Shown here piece by piece: positions 1 through 5,174 of a stretch of 5,981 nucleotides of DNA. Below the pieces are notes generated by a model that saw only the letters and a program-made list of their open reading frames with translations, ran no database searches and was not told the DNA's origin. Position 1 is the first letter of the stretch; every line of letters starts with the position of its first letter. Origin of the DNA: Phycisphaerales bacterium (GTDB taxonomy: Bacteria > Planctomycetota > Phycisphaerae > SM23-33); NCBI GenBank assembly GCA_003485185.1, contig DNAS01000153.1, positions 51,160-57,140 on the forward strand, read 5' to 3'. A program made the translations under genes and the position numbers.

Positions 1-950
1 CCGCGGGTCAGCGCGTTGGGGCGCGCCGAGTCGGCGATTCCTTCGGCAAAATATCCGCATACGTCCTCGAGCCCCAGGCAGCGATTGCGGCCGTCCCAGG
101 GCGCGTTGTGCCGCCCGTGATTGGCGATCCAGAAGACCGTCGTCGGCAACACGGCGGGGTCTTTCAGCGAGAACCACAGGAATCCTTCGCGGGAGAACAC
201 GGCGGCCGTCCACGCCGGCGCCTTGGCGGGTCGGTTGAATACGGCCAGGATGTCCGTGAATCCTTCCCGCGCCGGAAAACGCGAAGCGTCGGCGAAGGCC
301 GGACGCTTCCACAGCAGCGGCACGCGCTGAAGGCGTGCGAACCGCTCCCCGAGGGCGAACGACTGGTACTGGCGGTTGCGCGGGTCGCCGCAGAGCGTCG
401 GGTTCGTCATGCCGAATCGGACGGGGCTGGTGGACACGAGGACCGAACCTTTCTCATCGGGCAAGGCCAGCGTGGCGTGGTGCCCGAGGGGCATGGGCCC
501 GGCGCAGCCTGCCAGCATGTGGCGGCAATAAACAACGTCGTGTCCGTCCACAAGCGTCAGGCGCTTGGTGACCGTTCCGGGGCGAATCGTCGTCTTCATC
601 GCGAGCGTCAACGAGGTGGCTGGGCCCGCGCGGTCGGCGGACACGAATGTCCATTTCGCCGTGGCGGGCTCTCCGTGGCAGACGTGCTTCTCGCCGCGGT
701 ACGGCTGGGCGTTGGCGCCGAACGGCGCGCAGAAAAAGTCGCCGCGAAGCGGGACCAGCACCGGATCGTCGATCTTCCGGCCTTCGTCCTGCCACGGGCT
801 GACGTAGTAGGGCTGGACCGGCCGGGCGCTGTCGCGGCGGAACATGACGGGGGCCATGTGCCCACCGAGCTGCGTGACGGCGAGTTCGACGCTTCGACTG
901 CGGATGATCCACGACGGCTGCGATGCGATCGTCTTGATCGAGACCTTCAT
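1..950 (-). CDS. Galactose-mutarotase-like (aldose 1-epimerase superfamily) protein, C-terminus cut off by window edge
   Basis: The frame is open from the ATG at 950-948 to the left edge, giving 316 residues with no stop. Consistent with the galactose-mutarotase fold are an early beta-rich segment (VELAVTQLGGHMAPVMF, about residues 21-37), LRGDFFCAPFG (68-78), an HG pair at 92-93 placed like the HG of aldose epimerases, a further histidine pair at 157-158 (GHHATLALP), and CLGLED (291-296), whose Glu295 sits where these enzymes usually carry the catalytic glutamate. Members act on the anomeric carbon of sugars or bind carbohydrate; substrate cannot be read here. There is no signal peptide, so it is probably cytoplasmic. 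The start is supported by AAGGAG at 965-960, 9 nt upstream, and a promoter at 975-1003. It is divergent from metG. Fold assignment is fairly secure; enzymatic activity is inference. The family normally ends soon after the catalytic Glu, so little may be missing. Confidence 0.78.
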   Translation of the reverse strand, partial: MKVSIKTIASQPSWIIRSRSVELAVTQLGGHMAPVMFRRDSARPVQPYYVSPWQDEGRKIDDPVLVPLRGDFFCAPFGANAQPYRGEKHVCHGEPATAKWTFVSADRAGPATSLTLAMKTTIRPGTVTKRLTLVDGHDVVYCRHMLAGCAGPMPLGHHATLALPDEKGSVLVSTSPVRFGMTNPTLCGDPRNRQYQSFALGERFARLQRVPLLWKRPAFADASRFPAREGFTDILAVFNRPAKAPAWTAAVFSREGFLWFSLKDPAVLPTTVFWIANHGRHNAPWDGRNRCLGLEDVCGYFAEGIADSARPNALTR

Positions 951-974
951 GGAGGGGAACTCCTTTCCCCGTCA

Positions 975-1003
975 ATGATATGCGCTGGCGGGGCGGCGGA
1001 CAA
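975..1003 (-). promoter_or_regulatory. Sigma70-like promoter for the mutarotase-like gene
   Basis: Read on the minus strand, TTGTCC (1003-998, 4 of 6 to the -35 consensus) and TATCAT (980-975, 5 of 6 to the -10) are separated by exactly 17 nt. Transcription would begin near 968-970, just upstream of the AAGGAG ribosome-binding site, giving a leader of roughly 20 nt. The good spacing and position support it, but it is a prediction from consensus only. Confidence 0.5.
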
Positions 1004-1019
1004 CGGGCGGGCAGGCAAT

Positions 1020-1056
1020 AAAGACGGCCGACCTCGTTAGGGAGACCGGCCGCTTT
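1020..1056. other. Inverted repeat, possible terminator or insulator in the divergent spacer
   Basis: AAAG (1020-1023) pairs with CTTT (1053-1056). After one bulged A, CGGCCG (1025-1030) pairs with CGGCCG (1047-1052). Inside, a 2x2 internal loop and CTC/GAG close on a 6-nt loop. On the minus strand the stem is followed by TCTTTATT, a modest U-rich tail; on the plus strand only by CTTTGCCTT. It lies upstream of both divergent genes, so it terminates neither. It could stop stray minus-strand transcription or form part of a leader. The structure is seen directly; the role is open. Confidence 0.35.
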
Positions 1057-1065
1057 GCCTTGGTG

Positions 1066-1129
1066 GCGCCGCGGAGAGCTGTGACCTTCCCCGCGACTCC
1101 TGTTCCAGTATAGGATTCCTCCGCGGCGC
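1066..1129 (+). promoter_or_regulatory. Perfect 11-bp inverted repeat in the metG upstream region, possible structured leader
   Basis: GCGCCGCGGAG (1066-1076) is perfectly complementary to CTCCGCGGCGC (1119-1129), with a 42-nt loop. TTGG (1060-1063) and CCAA (1133-1136) could add an outer helix. No T-run follows, so it is not an ordinary terminator. It ends about 100 nt before metG. If transcription of metG starts upstream of it, this would be a stable 5' leader stem. I could not place a convincing metG promoter, so whether it is transcribed is unknown. Confidence 0.4.
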
Positions 1130-1228
1130 AGACCAACCGACGCATGCGCTTTGGAGTGGCGGACTCGCCGGGTGAAGTGTAAGGTATCTGCCCGGACGAC
1201 GACGGATTCCGCAAAGGAAGCTTCGGAC

Positions 1229-2788
1229 ATGACCCAGACGTATTACGTGACGACGCCGATCTACTACGTCAACGATGCCCCGCACATCGGGCATTCCTAC
1301 ACGACGATCGCGGCCGACGTGCTCGCGCGCTTCTGGCGGGCGCGGGGGCGCGACGTCCGGTTCCTCACCGGGACCGACGAGCACGGCATCAAGATCGTCA
1401 AGGCCGCCGCCGAAAAGGGCATGACGCCGAAGGAACTGGCCGACGCCGTCGTGGTGCACTTCCAGGACCTCTGGAAGGACCTGAACATCTCCCACGACGA
1501 TTTTATCCGAACCAGCCAGCCGCGGCATGAAAAGCGCGTCCAGGCGCTCGTCCAGGCACTGGTGGACAGGGACGAGATTTACCAGGGCAAGTACGAGGGC
1601 TGGTACGACGAGGGGCAGGAGGAGTTCGTCACCGAATCGACCGCCCGCGAGAACGAGTACAAGAGCGCCATCAACGGCAAGCCGCTCGTGCGCTACAGCG
1701 AACCGAGTTGGTTCTTCCGGCTGGGCAAGTGGACGCTGCGCCTGGTGGAGCACATCGAGACGAACCCGAGCTTCGTCCAGCCGGAAGCGCGGCGCAACGA
1801 AGTGCTCAGCAAGCTTCGCCTGGGCGTCGAGGACCTGAGCATCTCCCGCCAGGCCGAAAAGCTCGGCGGATGGGGCGTGCCCATGCCCAACGACCCGACG
1901 CACTCGGTGTACGTCTGGATCGACGCGCTGAGCAACTACTACACCGCGTGCGGGCTGCCGGAAATCGGCGACGAGTTCGACGGAAAGGCGGCGAGGTACT
2001 GGCCGGCCAGCGTCCACCTCATCGGGAAGGACATCCTCTGGTTCCACGCGGTCTACTGGCCGTGCATGCTCATGGCGCTCGACGTGCCGCTGCCGGAGTG
2101 CGTCTTCGCGCATGGGTGGTGGACCAGCGAAGGCAAAAAGATGTCCAAGAGCCTGGGCAACTTTATCTCGCGGGAGAAGATCACCGACCTCTGCCGCGAG
2201 TATTCCGTGGACGTCTATCGCTACTACCTGCTGCGTTCGGTGGCGTTCGGCGCCGACGGGGACTTTTCACAGGAAGGCCTCCAGGGCCGGTACAACACCG
2301 AGTTGGCCAACGGGATCGGCAACCTGCTCAGCCGCACGGTCAACATGATCGAGCGGTACTTCGGCGGGGCGATTCCCGCGCCGGGCCCCGCGGGCGACGA
2401 AGAGGCGCCGGTCTTGTCGGCCGCCGCCGACCTGGACGCCTCGGCCGAGGCAATCCTCGGCGCCTGCCAGTTCCAGGATTACCTGGAGAAGATCATCGCC
2501 CTGGCGACCGCGACCAACGTGTTCATCGACCGGACCGCGCCGTTCAAACTCGCCAAGGATCCCTCGCAGCGCGAGCGGCTGGGAACGATCCTCTACACCT
2601 GCGCCGAGGCGGTGCGCGTGGCGCTGCTGCACCTTCAGCCGGTCATGCCGGACACGGCCGCCCGCGGGCTGGCGCAGCTGGGCCTGCCGCCGGACGCCGA
2701 CCTGCGCGGCGGTGCGGGACAGTGGGGGGGGCTGCCCGCCGGAACGCAAGTCCGCAAGGGCGAGGGATTGTTCCCGAGGAAGGCGTGA
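1229..2788 (+). CDS. metG: Methionyl-tRNA synthetase, short form (519 aa)
   Basis: It charges tRNA-Met with methionine using ATP in the cytoplasm, for both initiation and elongation. Class I signatures are clear: HIGH at residues 19-22 in the first Rossmann half, TGTDEHG (47-53), and KMSKS at 304-308 within HGWWTSEGKKMSKSLGN. The alpha-helical anticodon-binding domain follows from about residue 320, including NLLSRTVNMI. The protein ends with LFPRKA near 519, so it lacks the C-terminal Trbp111-like tRNA-binding/dimerisation domain of longer forms. In the connective-peptide region (about 124-160, starting WYDEGQEEF) the usual zinc-knuckle cysteines are absent, as in zinc-free MetRS classes. 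An in-frame ATG exists at 1151, but the ATG at 1229 is chosen because MTQTYYVTTPIYYVN is the family N-terminus and AAGGA (1214-1218) lies 10 nt upstream. Its stop overlaps the next start. Confidence 0.97.
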   Translation: MTQTYYVTTPIYYVNDAPHIGHSYTTIAADVLARFWRARGRDVRFLTGTDEHGIKIVKAAAEKGMTPKELADAVVVHFQDLWKDLNISHDDFIRTSQPRHEKRVQALVQALVDRDEIYQGKYEGWYDEGQEEFVTESTARENEYKSAINGKPLVRYSEPSWFFRLGKWTLRLVEHIETNPSFVQPEARRNEVLSKLRLGVEDLSISRQAEKLGGWGVPMPNDPTHSVYVWIDALSNYYTACGLPEIGDEFDGKAARYWPASVHLIGKDILWFHAVYWPCMLMALDVPLPECVFAHGWWTSEGKKMSKSLGNFISREKITDLCREYSVDVYRYYLLRSVAFGADGDFSQEGLQGRYNTELANGIGNLLSRTVNMIERYFGGAIPAPGPAGDEEAPVLSAAADLDASAEAILGACQFQDYLEKIIALATATNVFIDRTAPFKLAKDPSQRERLGTILYTCAEAVRVALLHLQPVMPDTAARGLAQLGLPPDADLRGGAGQWGGLPAGTQVRKGEGLFPRKA

Positions 2789-3183
2789 TGGTCGAACACC
2801 CCCGGAAAAACATCGAGCAGATCATCCGCGAGGACGGGCGCTACCCGCCCGAGGCGTACGCGTTTCTCAACGAGGGTCTCGCGAGGGCGGTCAAGGAGGT
2901 CCATGGCGAAAGTTCCGCCCCGCCGGGGCAGCGCCACGTGACCGGCCAGCAGATCTGCAAGGCCCTGCGCGAGCTGGCCGTCGAACGCTGGGGCATGCTC
3001 GCCCGCACGGTCCTGGCCAAGTGGAACATCCGAGAGACAATCGATTTCGGGAGCATGGTCTACCTGCTCATCGAGCATGGGCCCATGCGGAAAACCGACC
3101 AAGACAGCATCGAGGACTTCCGCAACGTCTACACGTTTGACGAGGCCTTCAAGGCCCCGGACAAGTTCGAGTTGAAGGAATGA
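2788..3183 (+). CDS. Conserved protein of unknown function, Minf_1886-like family (131 aa)
   Basis: Function unknown. From memory, the sequence matches the conserved Planctomycetes/Verrucomicrobia family named after Minf_1886. Typical blocks are DGRYPPEAYAFL (16-27), HVTGQQICKALRELA (50-64), WGMLARTVLAKW (68-79), the TIDFGSMVYLLIE stretch (84-96), and KTDQDSIEDFRNVYTFDEAF (102-121). About 131 residues looks full length. It has no signal peptide or transmembrane segment, and predicted helices dominate, so a small soluble cytoplasmic protein is likely. No catalytic motif is visible. Its ATG shares one base with the metG stop (TGATG), and GAGGAAGG at 2776-2783 lies inside the end of metG, so translation is probably coupled to metG. 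It in turn overlaps the next gene by 4 nt. Coupling to a tRNA synthetase hints at a housekeeping role but proves none. Confidence 0.93.
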   Translation: MVEHPRKNIEQIIREDGRYPPEAYAFLNEGLARAVKEVHGESSAPPGQRHVTGQQICKALRELAVERWGMLARTVLAKWNIRETIDFGSMVYLLIEHGPMRKTDQDSIEDFRNVYTFDEAFKAPDKFELKE

Positions 3184-3374
3184 CCGCCAGACACGACAAG
3201 AGCGCCGCCTCACGCGATCCCGCGGGGGAGGAACCTCGCGGGATTCCCGAACCCATCAACGTCGTGGATGGGATTCCCGACCGTTCACCCCGCCGTGCGG
3301 CTTGGAAGTACCTTCTGCTGGCGGCGATTTTTCTCTTGTGGCTGGCGTTTCTGGTATACTGCCAACTTGCGTGA
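3180..3374 (+). CDS. Small single-pass membrane protein of unknown function (64 aa)
   Basis: The start ATG overlaps the preceding stop as ATGA, the classic arrangement for translational coupling; AAGGA at 3176-3180 serves the site but is very close. Residues 1-42 are hydrophilic, with a GIPEP...GIPDR repeat (21-35). SPRRAAWK (36-43) is a positive cluster directly before one strongly hydrophobic helix (44-62, LLLAAIFLLWLAFLVY), ending CQLA. By the positive-inside rule the N-terminus is cytoplasmic and the short C-terminus is outside. I do not recognise a named family. Arguments for a real gene are the overlap, the clean TM segment and the operon position. The DNA carries an 8-bp hairpin (3217-3244), two copies of an 11-mer, and a candidate internal promoter at its 3' end. 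Confidence 0.7.
   Translation: MTARHDKSAASRDPAGEEPRGIPEPINVVDGIPDRSPRRAAWKYLLLAAIFLLWLAFLVYCQLA
3352..3360 (+). promoter_or_regulatory. Candidate extended -10 promoter for the amidase gene
   Basis: TGGTATACT is an exact TGn extension followed by TATACT (5 of 6 to TATAAT). No good -35 lies 16-18 nt upstream (TCTCTT region), but extended -10 promoters can do without one. It sits in the last codons of the 64-aa gene, and transcription would start near 3367, giving a leader of about 105 nt before the amidase GTG at 3474. It would let the amidase be expressed apart from metG. Consensus-based prediction only. Confidence 0.37.
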
Positions 3375-3375
3375 G

Positions 3376-3442
3376 ACCGGCGCGGGGAAGTCCGGCTGGA
3401 GTGAAATCTTCGCTTCGTCCGATAATTCCCCAGTGGCCCGGT
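3376..3442 (+). promoter_or_regulatory. Foldable leader upstream of the amidase
   Basis: ACCGG (3376-3380) and GGGGAA (3384-3389) pair with CCGGT (3438-3442) and TTCCCC (3426-3431), separated by small internal loops. Inside, GGAGTGAA (3398-3405) can pair with TTCGCTTC (3409-3416) around a 3-nt loop, with two G-U pairs. There is no terminal T-run, so it is not a terminator. It matches no riboswitch I recognise. It could be an mRNA-stabilising or translation-control structure, or chance pairing in GC-rich DNA. Confidence 0.33.
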
Positions 3443-3460
3443 GTCGAATAACCCAAGGAT

Positions 3461-3464
3461 GGAG
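3461..3464 (+). promoter_or_regulatory. Shine-Dalgarno that decides the amidase start
   Basis: GGAG lies 9 nt before the GTG at 3474. Neither the GTG at 3441 nor the ATG at 3459 has a comparable site at proper spacing; AAGGA (3455-3459) overlaps the latter ATG. The GTG at 3474 also yields a compact lipoprotein signal peptide, which favours it. Confidence 0.6.
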
Positions 3465-3473
3465 ACCCCCGCA

Positions 3474-4436
3474 GTGAAGCGTTCCGGCATGATTCACAGG
3501 CTGATTCTCGCATTGACCCTTTCCGCCGCCGCGCTGGCCGGATGTGAAAAGCCCGGCGCCCTGGCATCGGCGGGGGGAGAGATCGTGATGGCGCCGATCG
3601 GAACGCTCAGCGTCTTCCAGCTCGCCGGGCGGCTGGGGATGACCGTGGACGAGACCTCCTGCGCCAGCGCCACCCTCCGCAACGAGAGCAACACCGTCCT
3701 GATCTTCCCGTCGCCCGACGCGCAGGTGATCGTCAACGCCAAGCCGCTGGCGGGCGGGTGCGAGATCTCCTCCATCAGCGGAATCCTCTTCGTGCCGCAG
3801 AACCTGGAGGAGCAGATCCGCTCGCAGCTGCGCGAGCCGACGCGGCGGACCATCGCGCCGCCCGATCGGCGCATCGCGCCGGACCGCCGGATCGGAAAGC
3901 TCGGGCGCGTCGTCATCGACGCGGGGCACGGCGGGCAGGACGGCGGGGCGCGCAGCGTCCTGCGGACCCACGAGAAGCACATCAACCTCGCCATCGCCCG
4001 GATGGTCGCCCAACGCCTCAGCGCACGGGGCGCCGAAGTCATCATGACCCGCGACAGCGACACGTTCATCGAACTCAACGAGCGGGCAGCCATCTCCAAC
4101 CGCGCCGGCGCGGACCTGTTCGTGAGCGTCCATGCCGACTCGTCGGACAACGCCGCCGCCAGCGGATTCACGGTCTATATTCCCAACTCGCCGTCCACGG
4201 CGGCCCGCAAGGCCGGCCAGGCCATTGAGCGGCGAATGGGCCTCACGGGCGCAGCCAGCCGGGGAATCCGCACCGCGGGTTTCCGCGTGTTGCTGCGGAC
4301 GAGTGCCCCGGCCGTGTTGGTCGAAACCGGGTTCCTCTCGAACCGCTACGAGGCAGCCAAACTGGGCGACTTCGGCTACCAGCAGCGTCTTGCCGACGCC
4401 ATCGCCGACGGGATCGTCGAATTCCTTTCGCGATAG
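3474..4436 (+). CDS. N-acetylmuramoyl-L-alanine amidase, Amidase_3 family, predicted lipoprotein (320 aa)
   Basis: It hydrolyses the amide bond between N-acetylmuramic acid and L-alanine of peptidoglycan, acting outside the cytoplasmic membrane. Numbered from the GTG start, KRSGMIHR is a positive n-region, then a hydrophobic core and a lipobox LAGC with Cys24, indicating a lipid-anchored protein. Residues about 40-110 (from PIGTLSVFQLAGRLGM) resemble the small beta-rich copper-amine-oxidase N-terminal-like domain that often precedes amidases as a wall or substrate module. An Arg/Pro linker (PPDRRIAPDRR, 129-139) follows. The Amidase_3 domain starts at VVIDAGHGGQDGGA and has all four expected zinc/catalytic residues: His152, Glu167 (THEKH), His220 (SVHAD) and Glu284 (VETGFLSN). 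The regulatory helix that blocks the active site in AmiB/AmiC-type enzymes is not evident. Longer starts at 3441 or 3459 are possible. It may be co-transcribed with metG or read from 3352-3360. Confidence 0.92.
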   Translation: MKRSGMIHRLILALTLSAAALAGCEKPGALASAGGEIVMAPIGTLSVFQLAGRLGMTVDETSCASATLRNESNTVLIFPSPDAQVIVNAKPLAGGCEISSISGILFVPQNLEEQIRSQLREPTRRTIAPPDRRIAPDRRIGKLGRVVIDAGHGGQDGGARSVLRTHEKHINLAIARMVAQRLSARGAEVIMTRDSDTFIELNERAAISNRAGADLFVSVHADSSDNAAASGFTVYIPNSPSTAARKAGQAIERRMGLTGAASRGIRTAGFRVLLRTSAPAVLVETGFLSNRYEAAKLGDFGYQQRLADAIADGIVEFLSR

Positions 4437-4562
4437 GACAGATCCGCTCCCGCCGGCCCATCGCATTCTAACTCCCGCTTTCAGCGCATGTTACGCTGTC
4501 CTTTCGCAGCGGACTCTCCGAGCTTTCCGCCCGTCAACTGCAACAACTTGTCGCGGTTGAAT

Positions 4563-4591
4563 TTGCCCTCCCCCGGAGAAAATCCTACGTT
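4563..4591 (+). promoter_or_regulatory. Weak promoter candidate for the 71-aa gene
   Basis: TTGCCC (4563-4568, 4 of 6) and TACGTT (4586-4591, keeping the key T, A and final T) are 17 nt apart. A start near 4598 gives a leader of about 19 nt. In the rest of the 180-nt spacer I see only a 5-bp hairpin, CAGCG/CGCTG (4482-4498), without a U-tract, so the amidase transcript may run into this gene. Confidence 0.3.
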
Positions 4592-4616
4592 GCCGGGTGT
4601 GGTGGAGGGCAGTGAG

Positions 4617-4832
4617 ATGACCTATCGGATTCGCTTTCTGAACGGGCGCAACGCCAATCAGTCGGAGATGCTCATCGAGGCGGGCAGCCCCAACGAGGCC
4701 CTGGTGAAGTTCCATTGCACGCGCGGCGGGCCGGAGAAGACCACGAAGCGGCGCGAGCAGGTCACCAGCATCTGCCCCGAAGACCTTTCCGGGGATACGT
4801 TCTGGGGCGCGGAGAACGCCGAAGCGATGTGA
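4617..4832 (+). CDS. Small hypothetical protein (71 aa)
   Basis: I do not recognise this protein. It starts MTYRIRFLNGRNANQSEMLIE, a pattern suggesting a beta-hairpin, followed by a probable helix (SPNEALVKFHC, 24-34), a basic stretch (TRGGPEKTTKRREQ, 35-48), and VTSICPEDLSGDTFW (49-63). Two cysteines (34 and 53) do not form a knuckle. It has no signal peptide or TM segment, so it is probably a soluble cytoplasmic protein. The ATG is supported by GGAGGG at 4604-4609, 7 nt upstream; a longer in-frame start at 4488 has no comparable ribosome-binding site. Evidence for a real gene is the good SD, protein-like composition and a strong intrinsic terminator 45 nt after the stop. The mixed charge and short length could suit a small regulatory or nucleic-acid-binding protein, but nothing in the sequence establishes that. 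Confidence 0.75.
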   Translation: MTYRIRFLNGRNANQSEMLIEAGSPNEALVKFHCTRGGPEKTTKRREQVTSICPEDLSGDTFWGAENAEAM

Positions 4833-4877
4833 ACATCGGCCGGCGGGTGTTCCGCAGGCCTGAAGTTTCTTTCCGTT

Positions 4878-4912
4878 CGCGGGTCGGCCCGGTAAGCCGG
4901 CCCGCGTTTTTT
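4878..4912 (+). terminator. Strong intrinsic terminator closing the + strand gene block
   Basis: CGCGGG (4878-4883), T4884 and CGGC (4885-4888) pair with GCCG (4896-4899), G4900 (wobble) and CCCGCG (4901-4906), forming an 11-bp GC-rich stem with a 7-nt loop. Six T follow at 4907-4912. It lies 45 nt after the stop of the 71-aa gene and ends transcription from the metG side. Confidence 0.94.
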
Positions 4913-4936
4913 GCGCTTCCAAAACCAAAAAAACTT

Positions 4937-5069
4937 ACCACAGAGGACACAGAGAACACAAAGAAGGCAGAAATTAAAAGACGGATTGAAAGTCGCGAAT
5001 GAAAGAGCGGAACAACATACGGGAGTTCTCTGGAATATCTTTTGTCTTCTTCTCGATGTTCTCGGTGGT
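4937..5069. repeat. MITE-like element of the widespread ACCACAGAGG repeat type
   Basis: The left end ACCACAGAGGACACAGAGAA (4937-4956) and the reverse complement of 5050-5069, ACCACCGAGAACATCGAGAA, match at 16 of 20 positions, forming imperfect terminal inverted repeats of a 133-bp unit. The CACAGAG-rich ends are a motif I know from intergenic repeats in many unrelated bacterial genomes and metagenome bins. The unit is AT-richer than its surroundings, purine-rich on the left and pyrimidine-rich on the right. It contains no transposase, so it would move, if at all, in trans. No clear target-site duplication is visible. It starts 24 nt after the terminator. The gap 4833-5174 otherwise holds only that terminator and the promoter candidate at 5124-5151. 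Confidence 0.7.
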
Positions 5070-5123
5070 GAATCCGTTCTTTTCTTCTTTTCGCCGGAAT
5101 TCGACGAAACTGCCGCCAGTCGC

Positions 5124-5151
5124 TTGCCCGCCGGCCCGCGATGCCGATAAT
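5124..5151 (+). promoter_or_regulatory. Sigma70-like promoter for the membrane-protein gene
   Basis: TTGCCC (5124-5129, 4 of 6) and GATAAT (5146-5151, 5 of 6) are 16 nt apart. Transcription would start near 5158, just before the AAAGG ribosome-binding site at 5163-5167 and the ATG at 5175. The short leader resembles that of the mutarotase-like gene. Its position downstream of both terminator and repeat makes an independent promoter necessary here. Confidence 0.5.
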
Positions 5152-5174
5152 GGCCTGCTGCGAAAGGCACGCGC

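Noticed and set aside
108..1040. Long + strand open frame (310 codons) opposite the mutarotase-like gene
   Set aside because: Arg/Gly-rich composition, no recognisable motif, no good ribosome-binding site; it is the antisense of a frame with clear fold motifs.
454..1230. Minus-strand open frame (258 codons) starting near metG
   Set aside because: It is out of frame with the mutarotase-like gene, rich in Arg/Pro/Ala/His, and ignores the strong AAGGAG plus ATG at 950.
1037..2113. Minus-strand open frame (358 codons) opposite metG
   Set aside because: Antisense shadow of an unambiguous metG; composition dominated by Val/Arg/Asp with no family motif.
1708..3183. Open frame running through metG into the 131-aa gene, suggesting a 491-aa protein
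   Set aside because: The part before 2788 is an out-of-frame reading of metG; only the MVEHPRKN start onward is protein-like, with its own SD.
3441..3473. Longer amidase starts at GTG 3441 or ATG 3459
   Set aside because: Poorly placed SDs, and 3441 falls at the end of the leader stem; the GTG at 3474 has GGAG at 9 nt and a standard lipoprotein signal. Not fully excluded.
3285..4466. Minus-strand open frame (393 codons) opposite the amidase
   Set aside because: The + strand carries all four Amidase_3 metal/catalytic residues; the minus frame is a GC-rich shadow.
4482..4498. CAGCG/CGCTG hairpin after the amidase as a terminator
   Set aside because: Only 5 bp and followed by TCCTTTCG rather than a U-tract; too weak to call.
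4937..4970. CACAGAG-type short tandem-like motif as a possible CRISPR or VNTR
   Set aside because: Only two or three degenerate units, no regular spacers; better explained as the end of a dispersed inverted-repeat element.
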